Shown: positions 1 to 8,735 of the stretch, in pieces
Layout of the letters: each line of letters starts with the position of its first letter
Numbering within the stretch: the first letter of the stretch is position 1
Source of the DNA: Rhodospirillaceae bacterium
GTDB lineage: Bacteria > Pseudomonadota > Alphaproteobacteria > DSM-16000 > Inquilinaceae
Assembly: GCA_020638595.1 (NCBI GenBank)
Contig: JACKIG010000022.1
Location: forward strand, 1 to 62,021
Direction: 5' to 3'
DNA: 62,021 bases
Notes under the pieces: model-generated
Told to the model about the DNA's origin: nothing
Database searches by the model: none
The model's input: only the letters and a program-made list of their open reading frames with translations
Position numbers and translations under genes: made by a program

Positions 1-668
1 GGCGCATCGACGGGCACGGCGCAGCAGACGGCGAAATCCGCATCCTCGGCCGCATGGGTGCGGCAGGGCATCACCAGGACTTCGTGCATATAAGGGGCGC
101 CGGTGACGATGGCCTTGGTGCCGCGGATGACGATCCCGTCGGGCCGCCGGTCGCGGATGTGCACGTAGACATCCGGATTGGCCTGCCGGCCGGGGCGCAG
201 GGAGCGGTCGCCCTTGGCGTCGGTCATGGCGATGCCCAGGGCCAGGTCGCGGTCCTGCACGTCGTGCAGATATGCCTGGAAGCGCTGGGCATAGTCGCTG
301 GCGTGGGCGTCGTCCGTGCGCCTTGTCGCCTGGAACAAGGCACCCAGCGCGTCATGGGCCAGATAGCGCTGCGCGCAGCCGGAAATGCGGCAGACCAGCC
401 GCACCGCCTCCAGCTTGTACAACAGGTCCTGCGCCGTCTCGTCGATATGCAGCATGCGGTTGACGGTCTTGCCGGAGGTGCCCTGCCGCGCCGTCATCAG
501 CACCGCGTGTTCCGGCCGGTGGGCCAGGTCATAGGTGATGCCGACGGCATTGACGCCCGGTGCCAGCAGCGGCTCGTCCGCGACGCTGTCGACCCGGCGG
601 CCGTTCAGGAAGACGCGCGGAGAGAGGGCCCGCAGGGACTCGCGATAGTCGGCAGCGGTCATCAGCAT
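1..668 (-). CDS. 4-hydroxyphenylacetate 3-hydroxylase / 4-hydroxybutyryl-CoA dehydratase superfamily protein, C-terminus cut by window
   Basis: About 222 N-terminal residues are present; the rest lies beyond the left edge (family length near 480-500). The start MLMTAADYRESLRAL and the later stretches GKTVNRMLHI and AMTDAKGDRSLRP are very like the N-terminal domain of clostridial 4-hydroxybutyryl-CoA dehydratase (AbfD) and related HpaB-fold FAD enzymes. A GGGAGGG ribosome site precedes the ATG. In AbfD the [4Fe-4S] cluster uses Cys99 and Cys103. Here the aligned positions read Cys98-Ala-Gln-Arg-Tyr102, so the second cysteine is missing. This favours a flavin monooxygenase or isomerase-like relative over a true dehydratase. 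The substrate is unknown. The gene is divergent from a TetR regulator that probably controls it. Confidence 0.75.
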   Translation of the reverse strand, partial: MLMTAADYRESLRALSPRVFLNGRRVDSVADEPLLAPGVNAVGITYDLAHRPEHAVLMTARQGTSGKTVNRMLHIDETAQDLLYKLEAVRLVCRISGCAQRYLAHDALGALFQATRRTDDAHASDYAQRFQAYLHDVQDRDLALGIAMTDAKGDRSLRPGRQANPDVYVHIRDRRPDGIVIRGTKAIVTGAPYMHEVLVMPCRTHAAEDADFAVCCAVPVDA

Positions 669-696
669 CGGGCACCCTCCCACCATCGGATTGGTT

Positions 697-737
697 ATTG
701 TCCGAAAAATCAAACAGCGTTAGATTTTTTTGTCAAT
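697..737. promoter_or_regulatory. interrupted palindrome in the divergent promoter region (candidate TetR operator)
   Basis: Two 15-nt arms (697-711 and 723-737) are inverted copies matching at 12 of 15 positions, separated by 11 nt. The cores are AAAAATC and GATTTTT, with ATTG and CAAT at the outer ends. It is an AT-rich island in a GC-rich context, between the divergent HpaB/AbfD-like gene and the TetR gene, which is where TetR-family regulators normally bind. The binding protein is inferred. Confidence 0.45.
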
Positions 738-753
738 CAGGATTCACTGCGCC

Positions 754-1383
754 ATGACAGCAACGAACAGGGCGGCAGGGCGCCGCCGGGCAGTCAGCGA
801 GGTCAAGCGCAAGCTGATCCTGGATGCCGCGCGCCGCGTCTTCGAGGTGGAGGGGCTGGAGGGCGCCAGCCTGCGCGCGATCGCCGCGGAAGCCGGCTAT
901 ACCCCGGCGGCCCTCTATTTCCATTTCCCGTCCAAGGAGGCGATCTATGGCGAGGTCCTGCGGGAATCGCTGGACCGCCTGCGCCAGGCGGTGGCCGACG
1001 CCGTCGGACGGGAAGCGACGCCCGCGGCGCGGCTGAAGGCGGCGGCCATGGCGTTCTTCGGCTTCTACGCCGTCCACCCGCGCGACCTGGACCTGGGTTT
1101 CTACCTGCTGCGCGGCGGCATGCAGCCCCGCGGCCTGGGCCGGGAGCTCGATGAGCAGCTGAACTTGGCGCTCGGCCAGGCTCTCCTGCCGATCGCCGAG
1201 GCGGCGGAGGCGCTGGGCGCATCGCCGGAGGAGGCACGAAGCGTGCTGGTCGATGCCTTCGCCCACGCCGCCGGCCTGCTGATGCTGGCCCATACGGGCC
1301 GCATCCGCATGTTCGCCGTCTCAGCGCAGCAGCAGATGGACCGCTACGTTGATGGCCAGATCGCTGACCTCATGCAGGCGTGA
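754..1383 (+). CDS. TetR/AcrR family transcriptional regulator
   Basis: About 209 aa. Residues ~18-65 form the TetR helix-turn-helix: KRKLILDAARRVF, then SLRAIAAEAGYTPAALYFHFPSKEAIY, the family signature. The C-terminal half is a helical ligand-binding domain with no recognisable specificity. An upstream in-frame TTG at 730 exists, but ATG 754 with AGGA 11 nt upstream is the better start. It is divergent from the HpaB/AbfD-like enzyme gene, with a palindrome between them. The likely role is ligand-relieved repression of that enzyme and of itself. The family is clear; the regulon is inferred. Confidence 0.85.
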   Translation: MTATNRAAGRRRAVSEVKRKLILDAARRVFEVEGLEGASLRAIAAEAGYTPAALYFHFPSKEAIYGEVLRESLDRLRQAVADAVGREATPAARLKAAAMAFFGFYAVHPRDLDLGFYLLRGGMQPRGLGRELDEQLNLALGQALLPIAEAAEALGASPEEARSVLVDAFAHAAGLLMLAHTGRIRMFAVSAQQQMDRYVDGQIADLMQA

Positions 1384-1412
1384 CCGTCGTCCCGCGGGTC
1401 CGCCGGCGCGGA

Positions 1413-1430
1413 CCCCGCCTTGCGGCGGGG
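1413..1430. terminator. hairpin between convergent tetR and rpoH genes
   Basis: CCCCGCC at 1413-1419 pairs with GGCGGGG at 1424-1430 around a TTGC loop. It sits in the 56-nt space between two convergent genes. There is no T-tract, so it is a weak bidirectional terminator or a REP-like element. Confidence 0.4.
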
Positions 1431-1439
1431 CCTGCCGGC

Positions 1440-2318
<879 letters not shown>

Positions 2319-2659
2319 GGACGCTCCTAGGTCGGAACTACGCCGCAGCAGGCGACCGGTAGCCGACATTCCATCTCTCACCTGCCACCCCCATACGCAT
2401 GCGGCGGCGTATTGGATCACTGCCGAACGGAATGAAATCCGATCGACGGTCGGGACGGATCGGGTTTGGCCGGCCAAGCATTCGGTCCGGAGATTATCGG
2501 TGAGGCAAATCACCGCATCGCCGTTCTCGGGTCAGAAAACCGGGCGCTTCTGCACATGTTCGTCCCCCGGCCGATCGTTGCACGTGATGTTGTATTTAAG
2601 AATCTTTCAAGTCTCGTGAGGCAAGATCCCGGGATATGGCAAACCTCGGAGACATTCAT
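2319..2659. other. divergent intergenic region rpoH / CHASE kinase
   Basis: The 341 nt between two divergent genes contain no convincing reading frame. The right end (about 2575-2615) is markedly AT-richer than the surroundings and probably holds the promoters. On the minus strand a CTTGAA hexamer (2606-2611) resembles a sigma-32 -35 box, but I see no matching -10. No hairpin or repeat of note. Confidence 0.4.
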
Positions 2660-4504
2660 ATGCCGCCTTCATCGGCGTCCTTGGCGGCGGCCGCGCCCGA
2701 CCCGGACGTGCTTCCAGCAACCGAGGACGATGCGGGAGCGCCTGCCAGGTCGAGCACCATTCTGGCAAGCAATCTGTGGTCGTGGGGTGTCCTTTCGATC
2801 GGGCTGGCCCTGACCATGATCGGCTTCCTGCTTGTGCGATCCGACAGCCGCAGCCAGGCCCAGATTACCTTCGACTTCCGTCGGGCGGAGATCACGCACG
2901 CCATCGAACAGCGGATGGCCGCCTATACCGAAGCGCTGCTGGGGGGGTTGGGGTTGCTCAGGGCATCCAGCGACGTGACGCGGGATGACTGGCGCCGCTA
3001 CGTCGAAGCGCTTGATCTGCATCGCCGGTACCCGGGCATCCAGGGCTACGGCTTCGCGGAATGGGTGACACCAGACCGCCGTCCCCAGTACGAGGCGGCG
3101 ATCCGCGCCCAGGGATTCCCCGATTTCACGATCCGTCCGGAAGGCGAGCGCGAGCTCTATTCCTCGATCACCTACCTGGAGCCCTTCGACGAGCGTAATC
3201 GCCAGGCCTTCGGGTTCGACATGTATTCCCAGGAAACGCGGCGCGCCGCCATGAGCCTGGCCCGCGACACCGGTGAAGTGGCGATTTCGGGCAAGGTGCG
3301 GCTGGTCCAGGAGATCACCTCCGACGTCCAGGCCGGCTTTCTCATGTATGTGCCGTTCTACGGTCGGGACGCTGCACCTGCGACCGTGGAGGAGAGACGG
3401 GCGGCCAGCATCGGCTTCGTCTACAGCCCCTTTCGCGTTCGCGACCTGATGGAAGGGATCATGGGTCCCGGACTGCCGAATGTCCGGCTTCAGATCTACG
3501 ACGATGGCGTCGTTTCCCCGGACGGGCTGATGTACGACAGCGAGCCGGGGGCCGGACCCGGCAACCCGGCGTTCGAGAGCGTCACCCGCCTTGATGTCGG
3601 CCAGCATGCCTGGATGCTGCGGATCACGAGCCTGCCACCGTTCGAAGCGCTGCTGGACTGGCAGAAATCGGCTTATGTCTTCTTCGGCGGCATTGCCGCG
3701 AGTGTGCTGCTGTTCTGGGTCCTCAGGACGCACGTCACCATGCGCGCGCGGGCGGAAGCGCTGGCCGCAGGAATGACGGTTGCGCTGGAGCTGCGCAACG
3801 AGGACCTGGCCCGTTCGAATGCCGAGCTGGAGCAGTTCGCCTATGTCGCTTCCCATGATCTCAGGGCGCCGCTGCGCGGGATCGACCATCTCGCCGTGTG
3901 GATCGAAAAGGACCTGGGCGACAAGCTGGACGGTGAGCCCAAGCGCAACATGGCGATGCTGCGCAACCGCATCCGCCGGCTCGATGCGCTGCTGCGCGAC
4001 ATCCTCGACTATTCCCGCGCGGGGCGGAGCGAAGGGAAGGTGGAAACCGTCAACATCCGCGAGCTGGTCCGGGAGGCGTTCGACATGGTCAAGACCGGCG
4101 ACGACTTCGTCCTGCGGGTCGACGCCGAACCGGACATGATCGCCGTGAAACGGACGGCGATCGAACAGATCCTGATCAACCTCTTTTCAAACACCATCAA
4201 GCACCACGACCGGTCGGCGGGCGAAATCCATGTGCGGATGCGCGATCTCGGCGACCGCTACGAGTTCCTGGTAGCCGACGATGGGCCCGGCATCCCCGAA
4301 ACGTTGCGGGAGCGCGCGTTCATGATGTTCCAGACGCTGCGCCCGCGCGACGAGGTCGAGGGCAGCGGCATGGGCCTCGCCATCATCCGCAAGAGCATCG
4401 AACACCAGGGGGGAACGATCGACACCGCAGATGGTCTGAACGGGCGGGGCATCGCTTTCCGTTTCACCTGGCCCAAATCGGCTGGGCGGGGGGGACAGCC
4501 ATGA
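2660..4504 (+). CDS. CHASE-domain membrane sensor histidine kinase
   Basis: About 614 aa. A first membrane segment lies at residues ~39-59. A periplasmic CHASE domain follows (~75-320), with the typical runs FTIRPEGERELYSSITYLEP and NRQAFGFDMYS. A second membrane helix is at ~337-356. The HisKA dimerisation helix has the H-box FAYVASHDLRAPLRG with the phospho-acceptor near His399. The HATPase domain has an N-box NLFSNTIKHHD, G1 DDGPGIPE and G2 GSGMGLAI. The ATG at 2660 has GGAG at good spacing; ATG 2636 is a possible longer start. The stop overlaps the next gene by ATGA, so kinase, CheY protein and diguanylate cyclase form one operon. The signal sensed is unknown; CHASE domains bind small molecules such as peptides or adenine derivatives. 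Confidence 0.9.
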   Translation: MPPSSASLAAAAPDPDVLPATEDDAGAPARSSTILASNLWSWGVLSIGLALTMIGFLLVRSDSRSQAQITFDFRRAEITHAIEQRMAAYTEALLGGLGLLRASSDVTRDDWRRYVEALDLHRRYPGIQGYGFAEWVTPDRRPQYEAAIRAQGFPDFTIRPEGERELYSSITYLEPFDERNRQAFGFDMYSQETRRAAMSLARDTGEVAISGKVRLVQEITSDVQAGFLMYVPFYGRDAAPATVEERRAASIGFVYSPFRVRDLMEGIMGPGLPNVRLQIYDDGVVSPDGLMYDSEPGAGPGNPAFESVTRLDVGQHAWMLRITSLPPFEALLDWQKSAYVFFGGIAASVLLFWVLRTHVTMRARAEALAAGMTVALELRNEDLARSNAELEQFAYVASHDLRAPLRGIDHLAVWIEKDLGDKLDGEPKRNMAMLRNRIRRLDALLRDILDYSRAGRSEGKVETVNIRELVREAFDMVKTGDDFVLRVDAEPDMIAVKRTAIEQILINLFSNTIKHHDRSAGEIHVRMRDLGDRYEFLVADDGPGIPETLRERAFMMFQTLRPRDEVEGSGMGLAIIRKSIEHQGGTIDTADGLNGRGIAFRFTWPKSAGRGGQP

Positions 4505-4947
4505 AGATGCGCACCCTGACCCTGCTGCTGGTGGAGGATGACGAGGTCGACCGCATGGCGGTGCGACGCGCCCTGCGCGAGCGCGGCATCCAGGCGGAGA
4601 TCGTGGAAGCCCACGACGGCCAGGAAGCCCTGAACATGCTTGCCGGCATTTCCGACAGGACGCCGCCGGGCCGACCGTTCATCGTCCTTCTCGACCTGAA
4701 CATGCCCAGGGTCGACGGCATCAGTTTTCTGCAGCGCCTGCGGCAGGATGATACGTTCAACGCCCATCGCCACACGGTCGTGTTCGTGATGACGACCTCC
4801 AGGTCGCAGGACGACATCCAGCGCGCCTACGAGCAGGGCATTTCGGGGTATCTCGTCAAATCGGACTACGACGAGAGTCTAAGCAGGATCGCGACGCTGC
4901 TTTCCGATTTCGAGTCCGTCGTTGAGTTCCCGGCCCCCAATGATTGA
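4501..4947 (+). CDS. CheY-like single-domain response regulator (Rcp1 type)
   Basis: 148 aa, one receiver domain. The acidic pocket is in LLLVEDDEVD, the phospho-acceptor Asp65 in VVLLDLNMP-like IVLLDLNMP, the switch Thr in VFVMTTS and the conserved Lys in GYLVKSD. The insertion between helix 2 and strand 3 and the DLNMP motif are typical of regulators paired with phytochrome-type kinases. It overlaps the kinase by 4 nt and the next gene by 8 nt. With no output domain it probably relays phosphate or acts by protein contact, for example on the cyclase encoded next. Confidence 0.9.
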   Translation: MKMRTLTLLLVEDDEVDRMAVRRALRERGIQAEIVEAHDGQEALNMLAGISDRTPPGRPFIVLLDLNMPRVDGISFLQRLRQDDTFNAHRHTVVFVMTTSRSQDDIQRAYEQGISGYLVKSDYDESLSRIATLLSDFESVVEFPAPND

Positions 4948-5839
4948 TGTCCTGATCATAGACGACGACAGCGTCGACAGGCAGATCATCCGAATTGCCT
5001 TGGCCGATTCGCAACTGCAGACACGGATCTGCGAAGCGTGCACGGCGGCCGATTGCTTCAGGATTCTTGCCGAGAAGCCGTTCGACTGCCTGGTGCTGGA
5101 CTATCAGTTGCCCGATATGGACGGGATCGACGTGCTGCGGCAGCTCGCCCAGATCAGCGGCCCGACGTCCCCGGCGGTGGTCATGCTGACCGGGTCCGGC
5201 AATGAGAAGGTCGCCGTGGACGCGATGAAGCTTGGCATTCGCGACTACCTGGTCAAAGGCCAGTTCACGCCGGAGGACCTGGAGGAGTCCGTGCGCAAGG
5301 CCGTGGAGGAACAGCACCGTCAGAAAGCGGACGATCTCGAGCGCCAGCGGGTGCGGCAGCTCGCGCTGGCGGACGCCCTCACCGGGCTGGGCAACCGCAA
5401 CCTGCTGGACGATCGCCTGGATCACGCCCTGAAGCTGGCGCAGCGCAACCGGGGGTTCGTTGGGGTCATGCTGTTGGACCTCAACGGGTTCAAGAAGATC
5501 AACGACACCCACGGCCACCAGGCCGGTGACACCGTGCTGATCGAAGTGGCGCGGCGGCTGAAGGACAGCACGCGCGAATCCGATACGGTGGCCCGCCTGG
5601 GGGGGGACGAATTCGTCATCGTGATGGAGGCGGACAGCAGTCCGGTGGGCGCCGGGATTATCGCCGAGCGCATCCGCCTCGCCCTGTCCCGGCCGATCGA
5701 ATTTGAAGGGTCGATGCTGTGGGTCGGTGCCAGCATCGGGATCGCCTGCTATCCGAACGACGCCGGCGACCGGGTCGCGCTGCTGCGCGCTGCCGATGCC
5801 GCGATGTATCGGCACAAGCACAAGGTCCGGATCGGCTGA
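4940..5839 (+). CDS. response regulator with GGDEF diguanylate cyclase output
   Basis: 299 aa. The receiver domain (1-120) has MIDVLIIDDDSVD, phospho-acceptor Asp54 and the conserved Lys in DYLVKGQ. The GGDEF domain (~140-295) has ALTGLGNRNLLDDRL and an intact GGDEF active site. The inhibitory-site motif RESD lies five residues upstream, so an active, product-inhibited cyclase making c-di-GMP is expected. The start ATG 4940 overlaps the preceding stop; an upstream TTG at 4922 is less likely. This is the likely output of the CHASE kinase operon, linking an extracytoplasmic cue to c-di-GMP. There is no EAL domain. Confidence 0.92.
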   Translation: MIDVLIIDDDSVDRQIIRIALADSQLQTRICEACTAADCFRILAEKPFDCLVLDYQLPDMDGIDVLRQLAQISGPTSPAVVMLTGSGNEKVAVDAMKLGIRDYLVKGQFTPEDLEESVRKAVEEQHRQKADDLERQRVRQLALADALTGLGNRNLLDDRLDHALKLAQRNRGFVGVMLLDLNGFKKINDTHGHQAGDTVLIEVARRLKDSTRESDTVARLGGDEFVIVMEADSSPVGAGIIAERIRLALSRPIEFEGSMLWVGASIGIACYPNDAGDRVALLRAADAAMYRHKHKVRIG

Positions 5840-5913
5840 CGGACCCTGTCCTGTTTCAAATGGTCGGACCCTGAGTCACCGATCACGTCGATGCGACATC
5901 ATCGGGTCTGGCC

Positions 5914-6717
5914 CTACGCCTCGATCAGGTCGGCCAGCGTGCCGTCCGGCTCGAACAGGCCGGCCACCAGCGGTCCGCCGCGGCCGCAACCGGCGTCCAG
6001 CGTTGCCGTGAACTCCCCCACCTGGACGCCGCCGCCGGCCGGATCGAAGCCGCGAATCATCCGCACGAAGGTCTCATAGGGGCCGGCAATCTCGGCAAAC
6101 CGCCCGGTCGCCCACCAGAAGCTGTCGCCCTGGGCGGCCAGCGGCCGGCTGGTGTCCAGGCCGGCGGAAACCGCGAGCAGCCCGGGCTCGTCCGTGAACG
6201 CGGCGCGCTTCAACGCGGCGAACAGCGAGGTATGGCCGGGCATCGACCGCATCGCCTCGCGCAGGCTGTTGGTCCAGCGCGTCAGCTGGATCGCCCCTTC
6301 CCGGGCCGCACCCATGCCTTCGCGCGCCCGGCCGCCATAGCCCGCCAGCGTGGCGTCCACGCCCTGCGCCAGCATCCACGTCAGAACCTCGGTGGGGTTG
6401 GGCGCGAATTGCAGTTGCAGCAGCTTCTGCCACATCTCCTCCTGCGCGCCACGCAGGTAGACGATGTCGTCGGCCAGCATCCCCGGCAGGGCCAGCAGCG
6501 CGCGCCGGAACTGCAGCAACTCCTCCACCGTCTCGCAGACCTGGGCACCGACGCCGATCATGTTGCCCAGATAGATCAGCCGCTCGCCCGGCTCGTAGCG
6601 CTCGCCGATGACGTCGTGCAGCGCCATCAGCCGGTCGACCTGGGAATGCGCCGCCGCGACCGCCCAAAGGCGCTTGGGACGGCCCAGACGGGCGAACTTG
6701 GCGGTATCGAGGTTCAC
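5914..6717 (-). CDS. degenerate metallophosphatase-like protein (probable pseudoenzyme)
   Basis: 267 aa, GTG start. The layout follows the calcineurin-like serine/threonine phosphatase fold: WAVAAAHSQVDRLMALHDVI, then GERLIYLGNMIGVGAQV, then DIVYLRGAQEEMWQKLL, and LLAVSAGLDTSRPLAAQGDSF. At each point the metal ligands are replaced. GDxHG has become AAAHS, GDxxDRG has become GNMIGVG, GNHE has become GAQE, and the HAG-type histidine is Ser. Catalysis is therefore unlikely, yet the frame is open and the family-specific flanks look constrained. I recall similar proteins in other alphaproteobacteria. A regulatory or scaffold role is inferred. Confidence 0.65.
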   Translation of the reverse strand: MNLDTAKFARLGRPKRLWAVAAAHSQVDRLMALHDVIGERYEPGERLIYLGNMIGVGAQVCETVEELLQFRRALLALPGMLADDIVYLRGAQEEMWQKLLQLQFAPNPTEVLTWMLAQGVDATLAGYGGRAREGMGAAREGAIQLTRWTNSLREAMRSMPGHTSLFAALKRAAFTDEPGLLAVSAGLDTSRPLAAQGDSFWWATGRFAEIAGPYETFVRMIRGFDPAGGGVQVGEFTATLDAGCGRGGPLVAGLFEPDGTLADLIEA

Positions 6718-6901
6718 GGCGGTGGTCGGTGTTTCACACTGGCGATGGCAGCCGCGCCAGGGTCAGTCCGGGCGCGTCGCCATTTACGGGTCCGCAGTGT
6801 AGTGGCGCCGCCGCGTCTGGGAAGAGCCAATCTTTACCATGGCGCAACCGGCAACACACACGCGCCGCCACGGACGGGACCAAACGGGATCGGGACCAAA
6901 C

Positions 6902-6939
6902 GGGATCGGGGCGGCATCCGCGGATGCCGCCCCGATCCC
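6902..6939. terminator. 38-nt perfect palindrome downstream of carD
   Basis: Positions 6902-6920 are the exact inverse of 6921-6939 (GGGATCGGGG ... CCCCGATCCC). It lies 30 nt past the carD stop codon, so it is probably its terminator hairpin, although there is no clear T-tract and no loop. Just to the left the motif CAAACGGGATCGGG occurs twice in tandem (about 6880-6910), the second copy running into the palindrome. Confidence 0.5.
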
Positions 6940-6968
6940 ATCACACATTGCCGGCGATCCGGGCGCGG

Positions 6969-7478
6969 CTACGCCGCGCGGCAGAGCACCTGTTCCACAC
7001 GCTCCGCAGCGCGCCGCTCGTCGATGCTCTCCACCGCTGCCAATTCGCGCGACAGCCGCTCAAGCGCAGCCTGGTAGATCTGACGCTCGCTGTACGACTG
7101 CTCCGGCTGGTCGGACCCGCGGTGCAGGTCGCGCACCACCTCGGCGATCGAGACGGGGTCGCCGGAGTTGATCTTCGCTTCGTATTCCTGTGCCCGGCGG
7201 CTCCACATCGTGCGGCGGATCCGGCTGGGTCCGCGCAGCGTGTCCATCGCCGCCTTGATCCGATCGCGGGAGCTGAGCTTGCGCAAGCCCGACCGCTTCG
7301 CCTTCAATACCGGGACCTTAAGGGTCATGCGCTCTTTCTCGAAGTTGATGGCGTACAGCTCAACCTGCTGTTCGCCGAGCGCGTGCATCTCAATGGACGT
7401 GATCCGGCCGACGCCATGGGCCGGATAAACAACATAATCGCCAACCGTATACTCGAGTGTCTGTGCCATTGCCGCCAT
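6969..7478 (-). CDS. carD: CarD/CdnL family RNA polymerase-binding regulator
   Basis: 169 aa, typical of the alphaproteobacterial CdnL/CarD family. The N-terminal RNA-polymerase-interaction domain contains VGDYVVYPAHGVGRITSIE and MTLKVPVLKAKRSGLRKLSS. The C-terminal helical DNA-binding domain has RRAQEYEAKINSGDPVSIAEVVRDL. It binds the RNA polymerase beta subunit and stabilises open complexes at rRNA and growth-related promoters. ATG 7478 has GGAAAG just upstream; an in-frame ATG at 7469 is the alternative. It lies downstream of fdxA on the same strand but behind a terminator, so it probably has its own promoter. Confidence 0.93.
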   Translation of the reverse strand: MAAMAQTLEYTVGDYVVYPAHGVGRITSIEMHALGEQQVELYAINFEKERMTLKVPVLKAKRSGLRKLSSRDRIKAAMDTLRGPSRIRRTMWSRRAQEYEAKINSGDPVSIAEVVRDLHRGSDQPEQSYSERQIYQAALERLSRELAAVESIDERRAAERVEQVLCRAA

Positions 7479-7645
7479 CTTCTTTCCGCAAGCCCGAAGC
7501 GACCGATCGGGCGGTCTGTACTGCCGCCCAGTCCCTATGCCGATTGCAGGCAGGCGGATTACGGAAACAAATCCCGCCCCTGCCGCGCTTCGCGCTCGCC
7601 AAGCTCGACGCGGTTACTACAGGAAGCGGGGGCTCGATGTTCAGT

Positions 7646-7670
7646 GTGCGGCCTGCCGCACAGGCCGCAC
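7646..7670. terminator. 10-bp hairpin in the fdxA-carD spacer
   Basis: GTGCGGCCTG (7646-7655) pairs perfectly with CAGGCCGCAC (7661-7670) over a 5-nt loop. It lies in the carD leader on the minus strand. It could be a second terminator for fdxA or a structured 5' leader of carD. No T-tract follows. Confidence 0.4.
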
Positions 7671-7705
7671 CGTTGATGACAATAATATAAAACCGGCTCA
7701 AAAGA

Positions 7706-7724
7706 AAGGCAGTCTTGCTGCCTT
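7706..7724 (-). terminator. rho-independent terminator of fdxA
   Basis: Read on the minus strand, AAGGCAG and CTGCCTT form a 7-bp stem with a 5-nt loop, followed directly by the T-rich run TTTCTTTT. It lies 20 nt after the fdxA stop. Confidence 0.65.
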
Positions 7725-7744
7725 AGTTTCGATTCGCCGGGTGG

Positions 7745-8086
7745 TCAGGCGCCTTCGCCCGGCTCCGGGCTGAAATGCTTGTCGAACTTGTCGCTGACCT
7801 TGGCCCATTCGTCGGCGTCGGCAAGGGCATCCTTCTTTCGTGTGATATTCGGCCACAATTCGGAGTACTTCCGGTTGATTTCCAGCCACTTCTCCGCCGC
7901 GTCGGCCTCCGTATCCGGCTTGATCGCCTCCGCAGGGCATTCAGGCTCGCAGACCCCGCAGTCGATGCATTCGTCCGGATGGATGACCAGCATGTTCGCG
8001 CCCTCGTAGAAGCAGTCCACCGGGCAGACCTCGACACAGTCCGTGTATTTGCACAGCACGCACTGGTCCATCACCACATAGGGCAT
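7745..8086 (-). CDS. fdxA: 7Fe ferredoxin FdxA ([3Fe-4S][4Fe-4S])
   Basis: 113 aa starting MPYVVMDQC. The cluster motifs are C-x2-C-x4-C-x3-CP in CVLCKYTDCVEVCPVDCFYEG and C-x2-C-x2-C-x3-CP in CIDCGVCEPECP. The run around MLVIHPDECIDCGVCEPECP is nearly invariant in the FdxA family. The frame stays open upstream to 8149, but the family starts at MPYVV and GGAG lies 8 nt upstream of that ATG. It is a cytosolic low-potential electron carrier. The C-terminal extension of about 40 residues, rich in charged residues, is usual in proteobacteria. Confidence 0.95.
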   Translation of the reverse strand: MPYVVMDQCVLCKYTDCVEVCPVDCFYEGANMLVIHPDECIDCGVCEPECPAEAIKPDTEADAAEKWLEINRKYSELWPNITRKKDALADADEWAKVSDKFDKHFSPEPGEGA

Positions 8087-8145
8087 GTACGCTCTCCACG
8101 ATTTCGCCGGCTCCCTCATCGCAAGGGCTGGCCGGCCAGAAAACC

Positions 8146-8625
8146 TCATCCGGCGGGATCGGTGATCCCGTATCTGTCTATCGCCCGCTTGCGGGCCGCA
8201 CCGTTGTCGCGCTCGTCGACGAACAGCATCCCTGCGACCCTATGTATCAGATGGCTTTCCATCGGGTGCAACTGGCCGTCGGCACAGGCGACATCCCACA
8301 TCATCTCGATCATGCGGATGCGCTGGGCAGGGTCGCAGGCCTGGCGCACGGTATGGGCGAAGCGGTGAAGCTGCGTCGCCCCGTCGGTCGCCGCGGCCGC
8401 ACGGTCCACCAGCAGGCCCGCATCCTCCTCCCCCAAACCGAAGCGCCAGCACACCAGCTGGATGATCCGGTCGCGCTCCTCCTCGTCGAAGCTCTCGTCC
8501 ATGCGCGCCGCTTCCACCAGCAGCGCGGCGGCGGCCATGCCCAGCTCCTCCTGCGTATACGCATGAGGCGCCGACTCGGCGCCGGCCGGGCCATCCAGCA
8601 GCAGATCCTTGAGGCGGTTCAGCAT
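8146..8625 (-). CDS. TerB-like tellurite-resistance family protein
   Basis: 159 aa, all-helical. It has the TerB-type repeats of acidic metal-site motifs: ARMDESFDEEERDRIIQLV in the first half and MMWDVACADGQLHPMESHLI in the second, with the EF-hand-like spacing of Asp and Glu. The name comes from tellurite operons, but standalone copies like this are widespread and of unknown function, often suggested in metal sensing or membrane stress. It lies just upstream of fdxA on the same strand, 59 nt apart, so co-transcription is possible. Confidence 0.75.
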   Translation of the reverse strand: MLNRLKDLLLDGPAGAESAPHAYTQEELGMAAAALLVEAARMDESFDEEERDRIIQLVCWRFGLGEEDAGLLVDRAAAATDGATQLHRFAHTVRQACDPAQRIRMIEMMWDVACADGQLHPMESHLIHRVAGMLFVDERDNGAARKRAIDRYGITDPAG

Positions 8626-8735
8626 GGGGTTTGCCTATCACCCTTGACCGATCCACCGCAACCCTAGCGATTCTGCGGTCTTTACCCATTCGAGCGGAAA
8701 GCATCCCGGCAGAGGGCCGGCGGCGCCGGGGCCGC

